Below are positions 16,667-25,306 of a stretch of DNA of 64,000 nt, in pieces (within the stretch, counting starts at the first letter, position 1; each line of letters begins with the position of its first letter). The notes below the pieces were generated by a model. That model worked only from the letters and a program-made list of their open reading frames with translations, was not told the origin of the DNA and made no database searches. Position numbers and translations under genes: made by a program. The stretch comes from F23-B02 sp963625685. Lineage in GTDB: Bacteria; Bacillota; Clostridia; Oscillospirales; Oscillospiraceae. The DNA is taken from assembly GCA_963625685.1 (NCBI GenBank), contig CAVFTR010000001.1, forward strand, positions 62,001 to 126,000, read 5' to 3'.

Positions 16667-18286
16667 ATGAAACATACAAAACGTATACTCAGCTTCGTCC
16701 TCGTGCTCGTCATGGTGTTCGCGCTCTGCGCGCCGGCGCTGGCGTCCGGCAGCTATGAGCCCTACAGATATTATATGTGCGTCGGCGACAGCATCGCCGC
16801 CGGCTGCGGCCTTACCAGGGACGGCAGCGAGACCTTTGAAAACAAGTCCATGGACGATGTCGAGGGGCTCATGGATCCCAATTACATTTATCACGGTTAT
16901 GATTTTGAGGCCATTCCCACGGCGTATCACAGCATAGTTGCGAAAGCGCTGGACACAAAGCTCCTGCAATGCGCCCGCAGCGGCATGCGCGCCGTGGAGC
17001 TCAGATATTTCCTCGAGGGCGTATACAACGAATACGACGAGACCCGCTGGTGGGACAATTCCGTTTTTGATGTTGACGGAAACGGCTTTACCCTCGACGA
17101 TCTCGATTCGATAAACGCAAAGGTCAACTATCCCGAAATGGTGAAGAAGACCAACGTTCTCAGCATCAATGTCGGCTCGAACGATGTTTTCTCGTTCTCG
17201 CTGCTCGGCAGCCTGGGGATACTGACCGCGGAGGATTCGGAAAGCGAAACGCTCAAGAATATCAAGGATTACCTCAACAAGGGCGGCAACATGGGCGTGG
17301 CTCTCGGAAAGCTCATCGAGTACTGTCAGACGATGGGGAAGATGACGGAGTTCGTCACAACGCTTACGGAGACCTTTGCAAAGACATATAAGCAGTTCAC
17401 CGAAAACTACAGCGCAATTCTGAAGAAGGTGTATGAGCTCAATCCCGATATCACCGTCGTTGCGGTCGGCGTGTTCAACCCCTTTGCATATTTTACCCTC
17501 AGATCGGACAGCAATTTCGACCTCGGCGCTCTTATGGCCCCGATGGTAAGGCAGATAAACACCTACCTCAAGCTGCAGACCTATAAGTATGATAATCTCT
17601 ATTATGCCGATGTCGTCGGTACCGAGACCTACGACATGAGCTATGATGAGCCGAACATCTGGCAGCTTTTCACCATAAAGGTACACCCGACTCTGGCCGG
17701 CCACAGATATATGGCCGAGCAGATACTCAGCGTGCTGCCCGAGCGCGGAACGCTCCCGTTTACCGACGTTCCCGCCGATGCATGGTACTACGACGAGCTC
17801 TACTACGCGTGGTATAACGGCCTTATAAACGGCACCTCGGCCACTGCCTTCGAGCCGGCGGCGACCACTACGCGCGCGCAGGCAGTGACGGTCCTGTACC
17901 GCATAGCCGGCTCGCCAAACGTGAGCGGCCTCACCGAGCCCTTTAGCGACGTCTCCGACGGCCACTGGGCGCATGACGCCATAGTCTGGGCCTATCAGAA
18001 CGCCATAGTCAACGGCTACGACAAGACCACCTTCGGACCGGAGGACGGTCTGACCCGCGGCCAGTTCGTCGCCATAATGTACAGATACGCCGGCTCTCCC
18101 AAGACCAGCGGCGACCTCGGCGTGTTCTCCGACTCGGCCGATATCCCGGACGGCTTCCGCAACGCGGTGCGCTGGGCGGCGGCAAACGATATCGTGACCG
18201 GCTATGCCGACGATACCTTCCGTCCCAACGAAGTAATCACCCGCGCACAGCTCGCGGCCATCCTCGCACGCTTTGACAAAATGTGA
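16667..18286 (+). CDS. Exported SGNH/GDSL hydrolase with three SLH domains (copy 1)
   Basis: 539 residues. Signal peptide 1-26 (KRILSFVLVLVMVFALCAPALA). The hydrolase domain has block I CVGDSIAAG with the nucleophile Ser, block III VGSNDVFS with oxyanion Gly/Asn, and block V VHPTLAGH with the catalytic His. The Asp usually three residues before that His is Ile here. SLH repeats occupy about 364-410, 425-470 and 485-535, so the enzyme should be held at the cell surface. It probably cleaves lipid or carbohydrate esters. Ribosome site GGGAGG. It is the first of a tandem pair with the next gene. Confidence 0.9.
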   Translation: MKHTKRILSFVLVLVMVFALCAPALASGSYEPYRYYMCVGDSIAAGCGLTRDGSETFENKSMDDVEGLMDPNYIYHGYDFEAIPTAYHSIVAKALDTKLLQCARSGMRAVELRYFLEGVYNEYDETRWWDNSVFDVDGNGFTLDDLDSINAKVNYPEMVKKTNVLSINVGSNDVFSFSLLGSLGILTAEDSESETLKNIKDYLNKGGNMGVALGKLIEYCQTMGKMTEFVTTLTETFAKTYKQFTENYSAILKKVYELNPDITVVAVGVFNPFAYFTLRSDSNFDLGALMAPMVRQINTYLKLQTYKYDNLYYADVVGTETYDMSYDEPNIWQLFTIKVHPTLAGHRYMAEQILSVLPERGTLPFTDVPADAWYYDELYYAWYNGLINGTSATAFEPAATTTRAQAVTVLYRIAGSPNVSGLTEPFSDVSDGHWAHDAIVWAYQNAIVNGYDKTTFGPEDGLTRGQFVAIMYRYAGSPKTSGDLGVFSDSADIPDGFRNAVRWAAANDIVTGYADDTFRPNEVITRAQLAAILARFDKM

Positions 18287-18311
18287 GATATAAAAAATAA
18301 CGGAGATATAA

Positions 18312-19931
18312 ATGAAACATACAAAACGTATACTCAGCTTCGTGCTCGTGCTCGTCATGGTGTTCGCGCTCTGCGCACCGGCGCTGGCGGACAGAAGCTA
18401 TGAGCCCTACAGATATTATATGTGCGTCGGCGACAGCATCGCCGCCGGCTGCGGCCTTACCAAGGATGGCAGCGAGACCTATTTCGATCAGGAGACCGAC
18501 GACCCCAGCTACATAATGGATCCCGACTATCTCTATCACGGCTTTGACTTCACCGCCGTACCGAAGGCGTACCACAGCCTCGTTGCAAACGCGCTAGACG
18601 CAAAGCTCCTGCAATATGCGCTCAGCGGCATGCGCGCGGTGGAGCTCAGATACTTCCTCGAGGGCGTATACAACGATTTTGACTCGACCTACACCTGGGG
18701 CAACAAATGGTACGATTTTGACGGCAGCGGCTCGTTCACACTTGACGATCTCAAATATGTCACCGATCAGAAGGACTATGCCGAGGCCATCAAAAAGGCC
18801 AGTATCATCAGCATCAACCTCGGGTCGAACGACGTTTTCTCAATGTCCGCGTCCCTGGTCCTCAAGGAGTACACCGAGGACACGGAAAACGATTACCTCA
18901 AGGGCATAAAGGATTTCCTCAACAAGGGCGGCAGCATAGGCGAGGGCTTTGCAAAGCTCCTGCAATACTGCCAGACCGCCGGTGAGCTTGCAAAGCTCGG
19001 CACTATGCTGGCAGGCTACCTGACCGTTGCGTATAATCAGTTCACCGTAAACTACAACGCGGTCATCGAAAAGATATACGAGATAAATCCCGATATCACA
19101 GTTGTCGCTCTGGGCGTCTTCAACCCCTTCAAGTACCTGAAGATCAGCGACAGCAGCCTTACGAGCCTGAGCGCCGTCACGGCGCCCACCGTCACCATGA
19201 TAAACACATATATCAGGAGCTTCGCGCTCAAGCACGATAACTTCCGCTATGTCAATATCCTCGGCACGGAGACCTATTCGCAGAACGTGACCGACAAAAA
19301 CTTCTCTGCCTATTTTACCGTCAAGGCTCACCCGACCATCGCGGGTCACAGATATATGGCCGAGCAGATACTCAGTGTGCTGCCCGAGCGCGGAACGCTG
19401 CCGTTTACCGACGTCCCCGCCGATGCCTGGTACTACGACGAGCTCTACTATGCGTGGTATAACGGCCTTATAAACGGCACCTCGTCCACTGCCTTCGAGC
19501 CGGCGGCGACCACTACGCGCGCGCAGGCAGTGACGGTCCTGTACCGCATAGCCGGCTCGCCAAACGTGAGCGGCCTCACCGAGCCCTTTAGCGACGTCTC
19601 CGACGGCCACTGGGCGCATGACGCCATAGTCTGGGCCTATCAGAACGCCATAGTCAACGGCTACGACAAGACCACCTTCGGACCGGAGGACGGTCTGACC
19701 CGCGGCCAGTTCGTCGCCATAATGTACAGATACGCCGGCTCTCCCAAGACCAGCGGCGACCTCGGCGTGTTCTCCGACTCGGCCGATATCCCGGACGGCT
19801 TCCGCAACGCGGTGCGCTGGGCGGCGGCAAACGATATCGTGACCGGCTATGCCGACGGTACCTTCCGTCCCAACGAAGTAATCACCCGCGCACAGCTCGC
19901 GGCGATCCTCACACGCTTTGACAAGCTGTAG
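18312..19931 (+). CDS. Exported SGNH/GDSL hydrolase with three SLH domains (copy 2)
   Basis: A 539-residue paralogue of the preceding gene, 25 bases downstream. Signal peptide and block I are almost the same. The hydrolase core has diverged (block III LGSNDVFS, block V AHPTIAGH, with Val at the usual Asp place), and the SLH part is nearly identical at both protein and DNA level, with only scattered changes over about 600 bases. Catalytic Ser, oxyanion Gly/Asn and His are intact. Same likely role, ester hydrolysis at the surface, with perhaps a different substrate given the altered core. It ends the operon. Confidence 0.9.
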   Translation: MKHTKRILSFVLVLVMVFALCAPALADRSYEPYRYYMCVGDSIAAGCGLTKDGSETYFDQETDDPSYIMDPDYLYHGFDFTAVPKAYHSLVANALDAKLLQYALSGMRAVELRYFLEGVYNDFDSTYTWGNKWYDFDGSGSFTLDDLKYVTDQKDYAEAIKKASIISINLGSNDVFSMSASLVLKEYTEDTENDYLKGIKDFLNKGGSIGEGFAKLLQYCQTAGELAKLGTMLAGYLTVAYNQFTVNYNAVIEKIYEINPDITVVALGVFNPFKYLKISDSSLTSLSAVTAPTVTMINTYIRSFALKHDNFRYVNILGTETYSQNVTDKNFSAYFTVKAHPTIAGHRYMAEQILSVLPERGTLPFTDVPADAWYYDELYYAWYNGLINGTSSTAFEPAATTTRAQAVTVLYRIAGSPNVSGLTEPFSDVSDGHWAHDAIVWAYQNAIVNGYDKTTFGPEDGLTRGQFVAIMYRYAGSPKTSGDLGVFSDSADIPDGFRNAVRWAAANDIVTGYADGTFRPNEVITRAQLAAILTRFDKL

Positions 19932-20047
19932 GCAGCATTTTGTATGATATGACGCTTAACAGTCAATTATCATAAATCCCCCATCCGTTCCGCGGCGCTT
20001 CCTGCCATACCTACTTCCTTTTCTTCCTCACCTATTGCCGCGGACAG

Positions 20048-20078
20048 GACCGGCCACATCAGTGGCCGGTCTTTTTTT
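20048..20078 (+). terminator. Terminator of the acyl-CoA synthetase/SGNH operon
   Basis: 10-bp stem GACCGGCCAC / GTGGCCGGTC (20048-20057, 20062-20071) followed by T7. Confidence 0.92.
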
Positions 20079-20107
20079 GCCGCTTAAATGCGCCTGTAAA
20101 AAAGACC

Positions 20108-20136
20108 TTGTTATATTGGGCGGTTTCTGTTAAAAT
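20108..20136 (+). promoter_or_regulatory. Probable sigma-A promoter
   Basis: TTGTTA (20108-20113), 17-bp spacer, TAAAAT (20131-20136), before the membrane protein gene at 20167. Confidence 0.6.
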
Positions 20137-20166
20137 ACAGTCAGTAATGTGTACGGAGGCAGAGCA

Positions 20167-20817
20167 ATGCCCGTATTGAAGGGGAACGGCAAGGGCTCAA
20201 AACGAGTTTACATAATATGCGCCGTGCTGACGCTTGCAGTGCTTGGCGTCATTTTCGGCATACATAGATATAAGCTGTCGCAGGTCGCGCCGGTGTACCA
20301 GGTGCATATAGACGGCCTTGAGGCCGCGACGCCGGCCGAGGCTCAGGCCGCATGCCGGGCCGACTATCAGCGCTTTGCAGAGCAGGAGGAGAAGCACCCC
20401 GGCTGCAAGTGGGTGTGGACGGGCAAGCGCATGCTGTACCTCGTAAAGCCCGAAGCGCTGGAGCTCGACACCTCGGCCGGGGAGACGGGCTTTACCGCGG
20501 TGAAGTTTCTCAATGCCTCGGGACAGGAGCGCAGCGGCTATATCATCGACCCCGCGGCGGAGCCTGTGGAGCTCGGCAGGATAAAGATAGGCGGCGCGGC
20601 GGAATATACCTTCGATAACGTCAGCATGACTATCCGTGAGGGACTGCGCAGCGGCGAGATAAAATACGAAAGCGCCGTGTACCTGTGGGAAAAGGACTCC
20701 GACCTCGTGCTTGCCGTGCGGCCGGACACGTATACGAAGGTGGAGGGCAGCATCGTCAGCTTCACGGACGACGGCGGCCTTGCGCACACCTGCTATATTC
20801 TCGATACTGAAATTTAA
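20167..20817 (+). CDS. Single-pass membrane protein of unknown function
   Basis: I do not recognise the family. The ATG at 20167 is preferred over an upstream in-frame GTG because GGAGG (20155-20159) sits at the right distance. The 216-residue product has a basic N terminus, one membrane segment near residues 12-31 (VYIICAVLTLAVLGVIFGI), and an outer, mostly beta-like domain without clear motifs. It lies 14 bases before the UbiB-like kinase gene, so the two are probably expressed together. Confidence 0.75.
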   Translation: MPVLKGNGKGSKRVYIICAVLTLAVLGVIFGIHRYKLSQVAPVYQVHIDGLEAATPAEAQAACRADYQRFAEQEEKHPGCKWVWTGKRMLYLVKPEALELDTSAGETGFTAVKFLNASGQERSGYIIDPAAEPVELGRIKIGGAAEYTFDNVSMTIREGLRSGEIKYESAVYLWEKDSDLVLAVRPDTYTKVEGSIVSFTDDGGLAHTCYILDTEI

Positions 20818-20831
20818 AGGTAGGATCATAG

Positions 20832-22223
20832 ATGGCAAACGCCGCAATGGAAACGGGCGCGGACGCAAAGCGACTGCTTGAGATAGTAAGGATCATCAGA
20901 AAGTATAAGATAAGGCAGGGCATGAGCCCGGACGAGCTGTGCGATATGCTCAGAGAGCTCGGCCCGACCTTCGTAAAGCTCGGCCAGCTCCTCTCGATGC
21001 ATCCCGAGATGATCCCGATGGAGCATTGCAAAAAGCTTGAGGAGCTTCGCACGGACGCAAAGCATCTCGTCACGGCGCAGATACGCGAGCTCATAAGCGA
21101 GGAATACGGCAGGCCCTGGAATAAGGTATTCAGTCAGATAATGCCGTACCCGCTGGGAGCCGCGTCGATCGCGCAGGTGCACGAGGCCGTGCTGCTCGAC
21201 GGGACGCACGTCGCCGTTAAGATACAGCGGCCGGAGATATATTCGGTAATGGAGCGCGACGTAAGGCTCATAAAAAGCGCGCTGAACGTCGTCAAGCTCA
21301 AGAAGATAAACAACGTCATGGACATAGGCGACACGATAGACGAGGTATGGGCGGTCGCGCAGGAGGAGATGGACTTCGAGCGCGAGGCCGACAATATCCG
21401 CCGCGTACGCGAGAACATCGAGGGCATAAAGTATGTCTATTGTCCGAGGGTGTATGACGAGCTTTCGACAAAGCACATCCTGGTCATGGAGTACATCGGC
21501 GGCTTTGAGCTGTGCAACAAGGCCGCGATGGAGGAGCAGGGCTACAGCGTGCAGGAGGTCTGCACGAAGTTCATAAATAACTACATCAAGCAGTTTTCCG
21601 AGGACAGGTTTTTCCACGCCGACCCGCACCCTGGCAACGTCCGCGTGTGGGACGGGCGCATCGTGTGGCTCGACCTCGGCATGATGGGAACGCTCACGAG
21701 CGATGACGCGGAGCTTATAAAGATCTGCATGAGGGCGATAGTCAGCAACGACTATATGAGCTTTGCGGACGCGGTCCTGAAGATCTGCGGGCACGGCCCG
21801 GAGCTTGACCGCGAGGCGTACTGCGGCCGCATGCAGGCGTACCTGGACAAATACCGCGTCCTGTCCATGGCGCAGATGAGCAGCACGGTCGATATTTTCG
21901 CCGACCTCTACCGCATCGCGCGCGACTTCGGCATCAAGGTCCCGAGATCGCTGACGATGTTTTGGCGCAGCCTGTCGATCATGGAGGGCACGGTGTCCGA
22001 CCTCTCGCCGAAGACAGACCTCGCGGCGATCATCGCAAAGCACCTGGCCGCGCAGGCGATGCTGGGCGGCGTGGCCGGCAGCATAACGCGGAAGATATCG
22101 CACCGCAGGCTCATCTCCGGCAGCGCGCTGCACTATAACGGCAGCCAGTCCGATCCGGATGAGTTTATTGAGGAAGACTATGACGAGCTCGATCCTGAGC
22201 TCGATGGAGATAGCGAAGAATAG
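20832..22223 (+). CDS. ABC1/UbiB (AarF)-family atypical kinase
   Basis: 463 residues. It has the family hallmarks: KxGQ region FVKLGQLLSMHPEMIP, Ala-rich nucleotide loop AASIAQVH, Lys in VAVKIQRP, DFEREADN, the catalytic-loop-like FFHADPHPGNV and metal site LDLGMMG. UbiB-family proteins are ATPases that help make or move isoprenoid lipids such as quinones; clostridial members often occur without a ubiquinone pathway, so a role in another isoprenoid or membrane lipid is possible. The C-terminal hydrophobic helices usual in UbiB are weak or missing here, and it ends in a very acidic tail. Confidence 0.88.
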   Translation: MANAAMETGADAKRLLEIVRIIRKYKIRQGMSPDELCDMLRELGPTFVKLGQLLSMHPEMIPMEHCKKLEELRTDAKHLVTAQIRELISEEYGRPWNKVFSQIMPYPLGAASIAQVHEAVLLDGTHVAVKIQRPEIYSVMERDVRLIKSALNVVKLKKINNVMDIGDTIDEVWAVAQEEMDFEREADNIRRVRENIEGIKYVYCPRVYDELSTKHILVMEYIGGFELCNKAAMEEQGYSVQEVCTKFINNYIKQFSEDRFFHADPHPGNVRVWDGRIVWLDLGMMGTLTSDDAELIKICMRAIVSNDYMSFADAVLKICGHGPELDREAYCGRMQAYLDKYRVLSMAQMSSTVDIFADLYRIARDFGIKVPRSLTMFWRSLSIMEGTVSDLSPKTDLAAIIAKHLAAQAMLGGVAGSITRKISHRRLISGSALHYNGSQSDPDEFIEEDYDELDPELDGDSEE

Positions 22224-22240
22224 ATGAGATTGGAAAGGGA

Positions 22241-22276
22241 AGCCCCCGGTCATTTGACCGGGGGCTTTTCTTTTTT
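22241..22276 (+). terminator. Terminator after UbiB-like gene
   Basis: 11-bp stem AGCCCCCGGTC / GACCGGGGGCT (22241-22251, 22256-22266), then TTTTCTTTTTT. Confidence 0.9.
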
Positions 22277-22302
22277 AGAGGCGCTTTAGCGCCTCTAAAA
22301 AA
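22271..22302. repeat. AT-flanked GC palindrome
   Basis: T6AGAGGCGC - TTTA - GCGCCTCTA6, a symmetric hairpin directly after the previous terminator. It can act as a terminator in either direction, and may be part of a dispersed repeat. Confidence 0.55.
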
Positions 22303-22306
22303 ACAA

Positions 22307-22490
22307 CTGTCAAAAGGTGTACCTTTTGACAGCTGCACTTGTATGTGAAAATGATACTCGAAAACAGGCAAAAGCACAAGACTTTACCGTATTTTCGTTT
22401 GTATTGGCAAACACATGCCGCTTGATTTGTTCGTTTTGCCGAAACAAGCTGTCAAAAAGCTTGACTGTCAAAAGGTACACTATTTGACAG
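22307..22490. repeat. Two related 26-bp palindromes bounding a 132-bp spacer
   Basis: Copy A (22307-22332) has arms CTGTCAAAAGGT and ACCTTTTGACAG. Copy B (22465-22490) begins with the same 12 bases and ends TATTTGACAG. Between them is AT-rich DNA without a gene. An inner AAGCT/AGCTT dyad lies next to copy B. The start of the element at 10065 has a similar CTGTCAAAA motif, so these may belong to one family of small elements. They fill most of the gap before the LRR protein gene. Confidence 0.5.
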
Positions 22491-22520
22491 GGCACAAAAT
22501 GAAAAAACGGGAGGAAAACA

Positions 22521-24185
22521 ATGAAGAAAAGAATACTAAGCCTGCTGCTCGTGCTGCTGATGGTAATGACCCTGGTGCCTGTGAGCGCTCTGGCTACCAA
22601 CGAGACATTTATCAGAGGCGACTTTACCTATGCGATCGAAAACGGTGTTGCCTGCGTTAACAAGTACAACGGCTCGTCGTCATCCGTCACGGTGCCGTCA
22701 AAGGTAGATTACGACGGTGTGACCTATAAGGTCAGGAAGATACACAGAGAGGCGTTCAAAAATTGTACGTCAATAAAAAAGCTGGTGCTTCCCGAAACAA
22801 TGTCCAGCATTGGTGCACGTGCGTTTGCCAATTGCACGAGCCTTAATTCGCTGACGATAAACAGTGATCTGCAGAGCGTTACTACTGTTGATAATACGTT
22901 CTACAACATCGGTGCAAATTCCGATTATTTGGACGTTGTTTTCGGGCCGGAGGTCACTGCCATTCCCAGCAATCTGTTTAATTCGACATATTCAAAGACA
23001 GACGGATACTATCCACATATTACGAGCGTGACGATTCCCGATTCGGTAACATCGATCGGCTTGGCCGCCTTTGCAAACTGCCATGACCTTAAAAGCGTGC
23101 ATATCGGCAGCGGGATGAAGAGTATAGGCACAAAGGCGTTCCTTGAAACGGGAGTACAGTCTGTGACCATTGACGGGGACTGCACTATCGGAAAGTATGC
23201 CTTCATGTACTGCTATTATTTAAAGGATCTGACCATAAACGGAAACTGCAAGCTTATCGAAGGCTGCTTTGCGCATTGTACAGGACTTGAGTCAATAACG
23301 ATAAACGGAACCATAGCAGACACAATAAGCTCATCTCTCAGCGAAAATCCCGTTATATTAGTGCTGCCCCCGTTTAACAATGTCGGCAGCAATTCGGATT
23401 CGCTTAAGGTCACTTTCGGCTCGAACGTATCCAGAATACCCAAGCAGCTATTCGCTACGTCTTCATCTAAGAGCAGCGGTCACTATGCTCGCATCACGGA
23501 AGTTAATATCCCGACATCGGTAAACAGCATAGGGGAATATGCATTCTACAATTGCCATGACCTGCGCACTGTCAATTACGAAGGTTCTGCCGTCGACTGG
23601 TCGATAGTAGAAGTTGAAAGATATAACAGCTCGCTGACATCGGCAAGCTTTAAGTACGGCAGTGAGAGCATGTTTATAGACGTAAATGTCGGAGACTATT
23701 GCTACGATGCCGTCAAGTGGGCTGTAAATAAGAACATAACAAAGGGAACATCGGCAATAGCCTTCTCGCCGAATGATCGCTGCACGCGTGGCCAGGTCGT
23801 GACCTTCCTTTGGCGTGCGGCAGGTGAGCCGAAGGCAAGCACGGCTGTTAACTTCTCTGATGTGAATCCAAGCGCATATTACCATGATGCGGTTCAGTGG
23901 GCGGTTGAGAATAATATTACAAAAGGCACCGGAAACAACAGATTTTCGCCCGATGCTACCTGTACACGAGGTCAGGTAGTGACCCTTATGTATCGCGCGG
24001 CACATTCACCGAGCGTGAGCGCCGGAAACGGTTTCGTTGACGTTGCGGTTGGGTCATATTGCTATGATGCCGTCAACTGGGCAGTCAGCAATGGCATAAC
24101 CAAAGGCACAGGCGGAAATTGCTTCTCCCCTGATGCCCCCTGCACCCGCGGCCAGGTCGTGACCTTCCTCTACAGAGAGCAGTAA
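22521..24185 (+). CDS. Exported leucine-rich-repeat (BspA-type) protein with SLH domains
   Basis: 554 residues. Signal peptide 1-26 (KKRILSLLLVLLMVMTLVPVSALA). Residues about 45-375 hold BspA/LRR_5-type repeats with recurring AFxNCxxLxxVxI and SIGxxAF patterns; such repeats usually bind host or matrix proteins. Three SLH repeats follow (about 388-435, 445-490, 505-552) and should anchor it to the wall. The signature CTRGQVVTFLWRAAG recurs in each. The gene has visibly lower GC and a less biased third position than its neighbours, which, with the repeats upstream, suggests recent acquisition or shuffling. GGGAGG precedes the ATG. Confidence 0.9.
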   Translation: MKKRILSLLLVLLMVMTLVPVSALATNETFIRGDFTYAIENGVACVNKYNGSSSSVTVPSKVDYDGVTYKVRKIHREAFKNCTSIKKLVLPETMSSIGARAFANCTSLNSLTINSDLQSVTTVDNTFYNIGANSDYLDVVFGPEVTAIPSNLFNSTYSKTDGYYPHITSVTIPDSVTSIGLAAFANCHDLKSVHIGSGMKSIGTKAFLETGVQSVTIDGDCTIGKYAFMYCYYLKDLTINGNCKLIEGCFAHCTGLESITINGTIADTISSSLSENPVILVLPPFNNVGSNSDSLKVTFGSNVSRIPKQLFATSSSKSSGHYARITEVNIPTSVNSIGEYAFYNCHDLRTVNYEGSAVDWSIVEVERYNSSLTSASFKYGSESMFIDVNVGDYCYDAVKWAVNKNITKGTSAIAFSPNDRCTRGQVVTFLWRAAGEPKASTAVNFSDVNPSAYYHDAVQWAVENNITKGTGNNRFSPDATCTRGQVVTLMYRAAHSPSVSAGNGFVDVAVGSYCYDAVNWAVSNGITKGTGGNCFSPDAPCTRGQVVTFLYREQ

Positions 24186-24200
24186 CAAAACAAAGCAAAG

Positions 24201-24228
24201 CCTCCGGTCTTTTTGACCGGAGGTTTTG
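24201..24228 (+). terminator. Terminator after the LRR-SLH gene
   Basis: 9-bp stem CCTCCGGTC / GACCGGAGG (24201-24209, 24215-24223) with T-run; it lies next to the 3' end of the converging Nudix gene. Confidence 0.85.
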
Positions 24229-24747
24229 TCACATATTCAGATTGTCAACGCCGCCGCGCATCTCGAACAGAAAGGCGATGAAGCTTTTCATGAAGGGGAT
24301 GAACTCGCCCGAGTCTATCATCGCGAATATCTCGTCCTGCGTCGCCCAGCGCGCGTCCATGACCTCCTCGGCCTGAAAGCGCAGACTGTCGAGCGCGAGG
24401 TCCCTGACGATGATGTAGTAGTCGTCGAAGCCGCCCTCGAAGTTCACCGTCAGGCGCGGTCGGAGCTCCGAAAAATCTATATCGAGCCCCAGCTCCTCGC
24501 GCAGCTCGCGCTGCATGGCCTGACGGCTCGTCTCGCCGCAGAGCGCGCTGCCGCCGACCGTGACGTCCCATTTCCCGGGAAAGGTCTGCTTCTGTGTGCA
24601 GCGCTGCTGGATAAGCAGCCTGCCGTCGGAGCTGAATATGGCCGCGTGAACGACCATGTGGTAAAGTCCTGCGGGCTGCTTTTCTCCGCGTACCACGCTC
24701 TGCCCGCTCGGTATCCTGTCAACATTGTATGCGTCCCATTTTTCCAT
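24229..24747 (-). CDS. Nudix hydrolase (Idi-like branch)
   Basis: The start is the ATG at 24747, preceded by AGGTGAT; a longer in-frame ORF to 24792 has no ribosome site. The 172-residue protein has a perfect Nudix box G-x5-E-x7-REUxEExGU (GSALCGETSRQAMQRELREELG), so it should cleave a nucleoside diphosphate-X compound with Mg2+. The N-terminal MEKWDAYN and GLYHMVVHAAIF resemble isopentenyl-diphosphate-isomerase-like Nudix proteins, but the isomerase-specific Cys/Glu set is not evident, so hydrolase is preferred. Substrate unknown. Confidence 0.88.
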   Translation of the reverse strand: MEKWDAYNVDRIPSGQSVVRGEKQPAGLYHMVVHAAIFSSDGRLLIQQRCTQKQTFPGKWDVTVGGSALCGETSRQAMQRELREELGLDIDFSELRPRLTVNFEGGFDDYYIIVRDLALDSLRFQAEEVMDARWATQDEIFAMIDSGEFIPFMKSFIAFLFEMRGGVDNLNM

Positions 24748-24857
24748 TTTTATCACCTGCAACACATTAGCATTTTTTCCGCTCCGCGTCAAGAGCGTAT
24801 TGATATTGAAGCGGCAGGGGAGTATAATTTAAGAAAAAAGCACAAGGAGGCCGCATA

Positions 24858-25250
24858 ATGCAGCGAATATATGATTTTCTCAAGGACGCAGGCACCTACT
24901 ATCTCGCAACGCTCGACGGCGATCAGCCGCGCGTGCGCCCGTTCGGCACGGTGGATATTTATAACGGACGTCTCGGTATCCAGACCGGCAGAAAAAAGGA
25001 GCTGTTCGCCCAGATAAGCAAAAATCCCAAGGTCGAGATATGCGCGGTACGCGGCGGCGAGTGGATACGCGTCTGCGGCGAGGTGTATCCCGACGACAGC
25101 CTCGAGGCCTGCGAGCATATGCTCGAAAGCTACCCCGAGCTGCGGAGCATCTACACCCCCGGCGACGGCAACTGCGTCGTTCTGTACTTCAGGGGCGGCA
25201 CGGCCACGGTATCGAGCTTTACTGCCGAGCCCGTCACGATCGAGTTCTGA
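24858..25250 (+). CDS. Pyridoxamine 5'-phosphate oxidase-like flavoprotein
   Basis: A 130-residue split-barrel protein. The start MQRIYDFLKDAGTYYLATLDGDQPRVRPFG is typical of the short PNPOx-like family that binds FMN or a related cofactor; ATG follows AAGGAGG. Members reduce small molecules or take part in antibiotic or heme-like redox reactions; the short size argues against a true PdxH. Likely a homodimer. It stands alone before tRNA-Arg. Confidence 0.85.
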   Translation: MQRIYDFLKDAGTYYLATLDGDQPRVRPFGTVDIYNGRLGIQTGRKKELFAQISKNPKVEICAVRGGEWIRVCGEVYPDDSLEACEHMLESYPELRSIYTPGDGNCVVLYFRGGTATVSSFTAEPVTIEF

Positions 25251-25263
25251 CGAAAAATATTAC

Positions 25264-25292
25264 TTTACACAGGCTGCTCTATTTGCTATAAT
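25264..25292 (+). promoter_or_regulatory. Promoter of tRNA-Arg
   Basis: TTTACA (25264-25269), 17-bp spacer, TATAAT (25287-25292), 15 bases before the mature 5' end. Confidence 0.85.
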
Positions 25293-25306
25293 ATTTGGGC
25301 GTAAAT

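Noticed and set aside
15584..18358. 924-codon minus ORF across acyl-CoA synthetase and SGNH gene
   Set aside because: Spans two sense genes and their gap; low-complexity His/Arg/Val-rich product, shadow of GC-biased codons.
24858..25250. PdxH (pyridoxamine phosphate oxidase)
   Set aside because: Too short and lacks the PdxH C-terminal motif; called only PNPOx-like.
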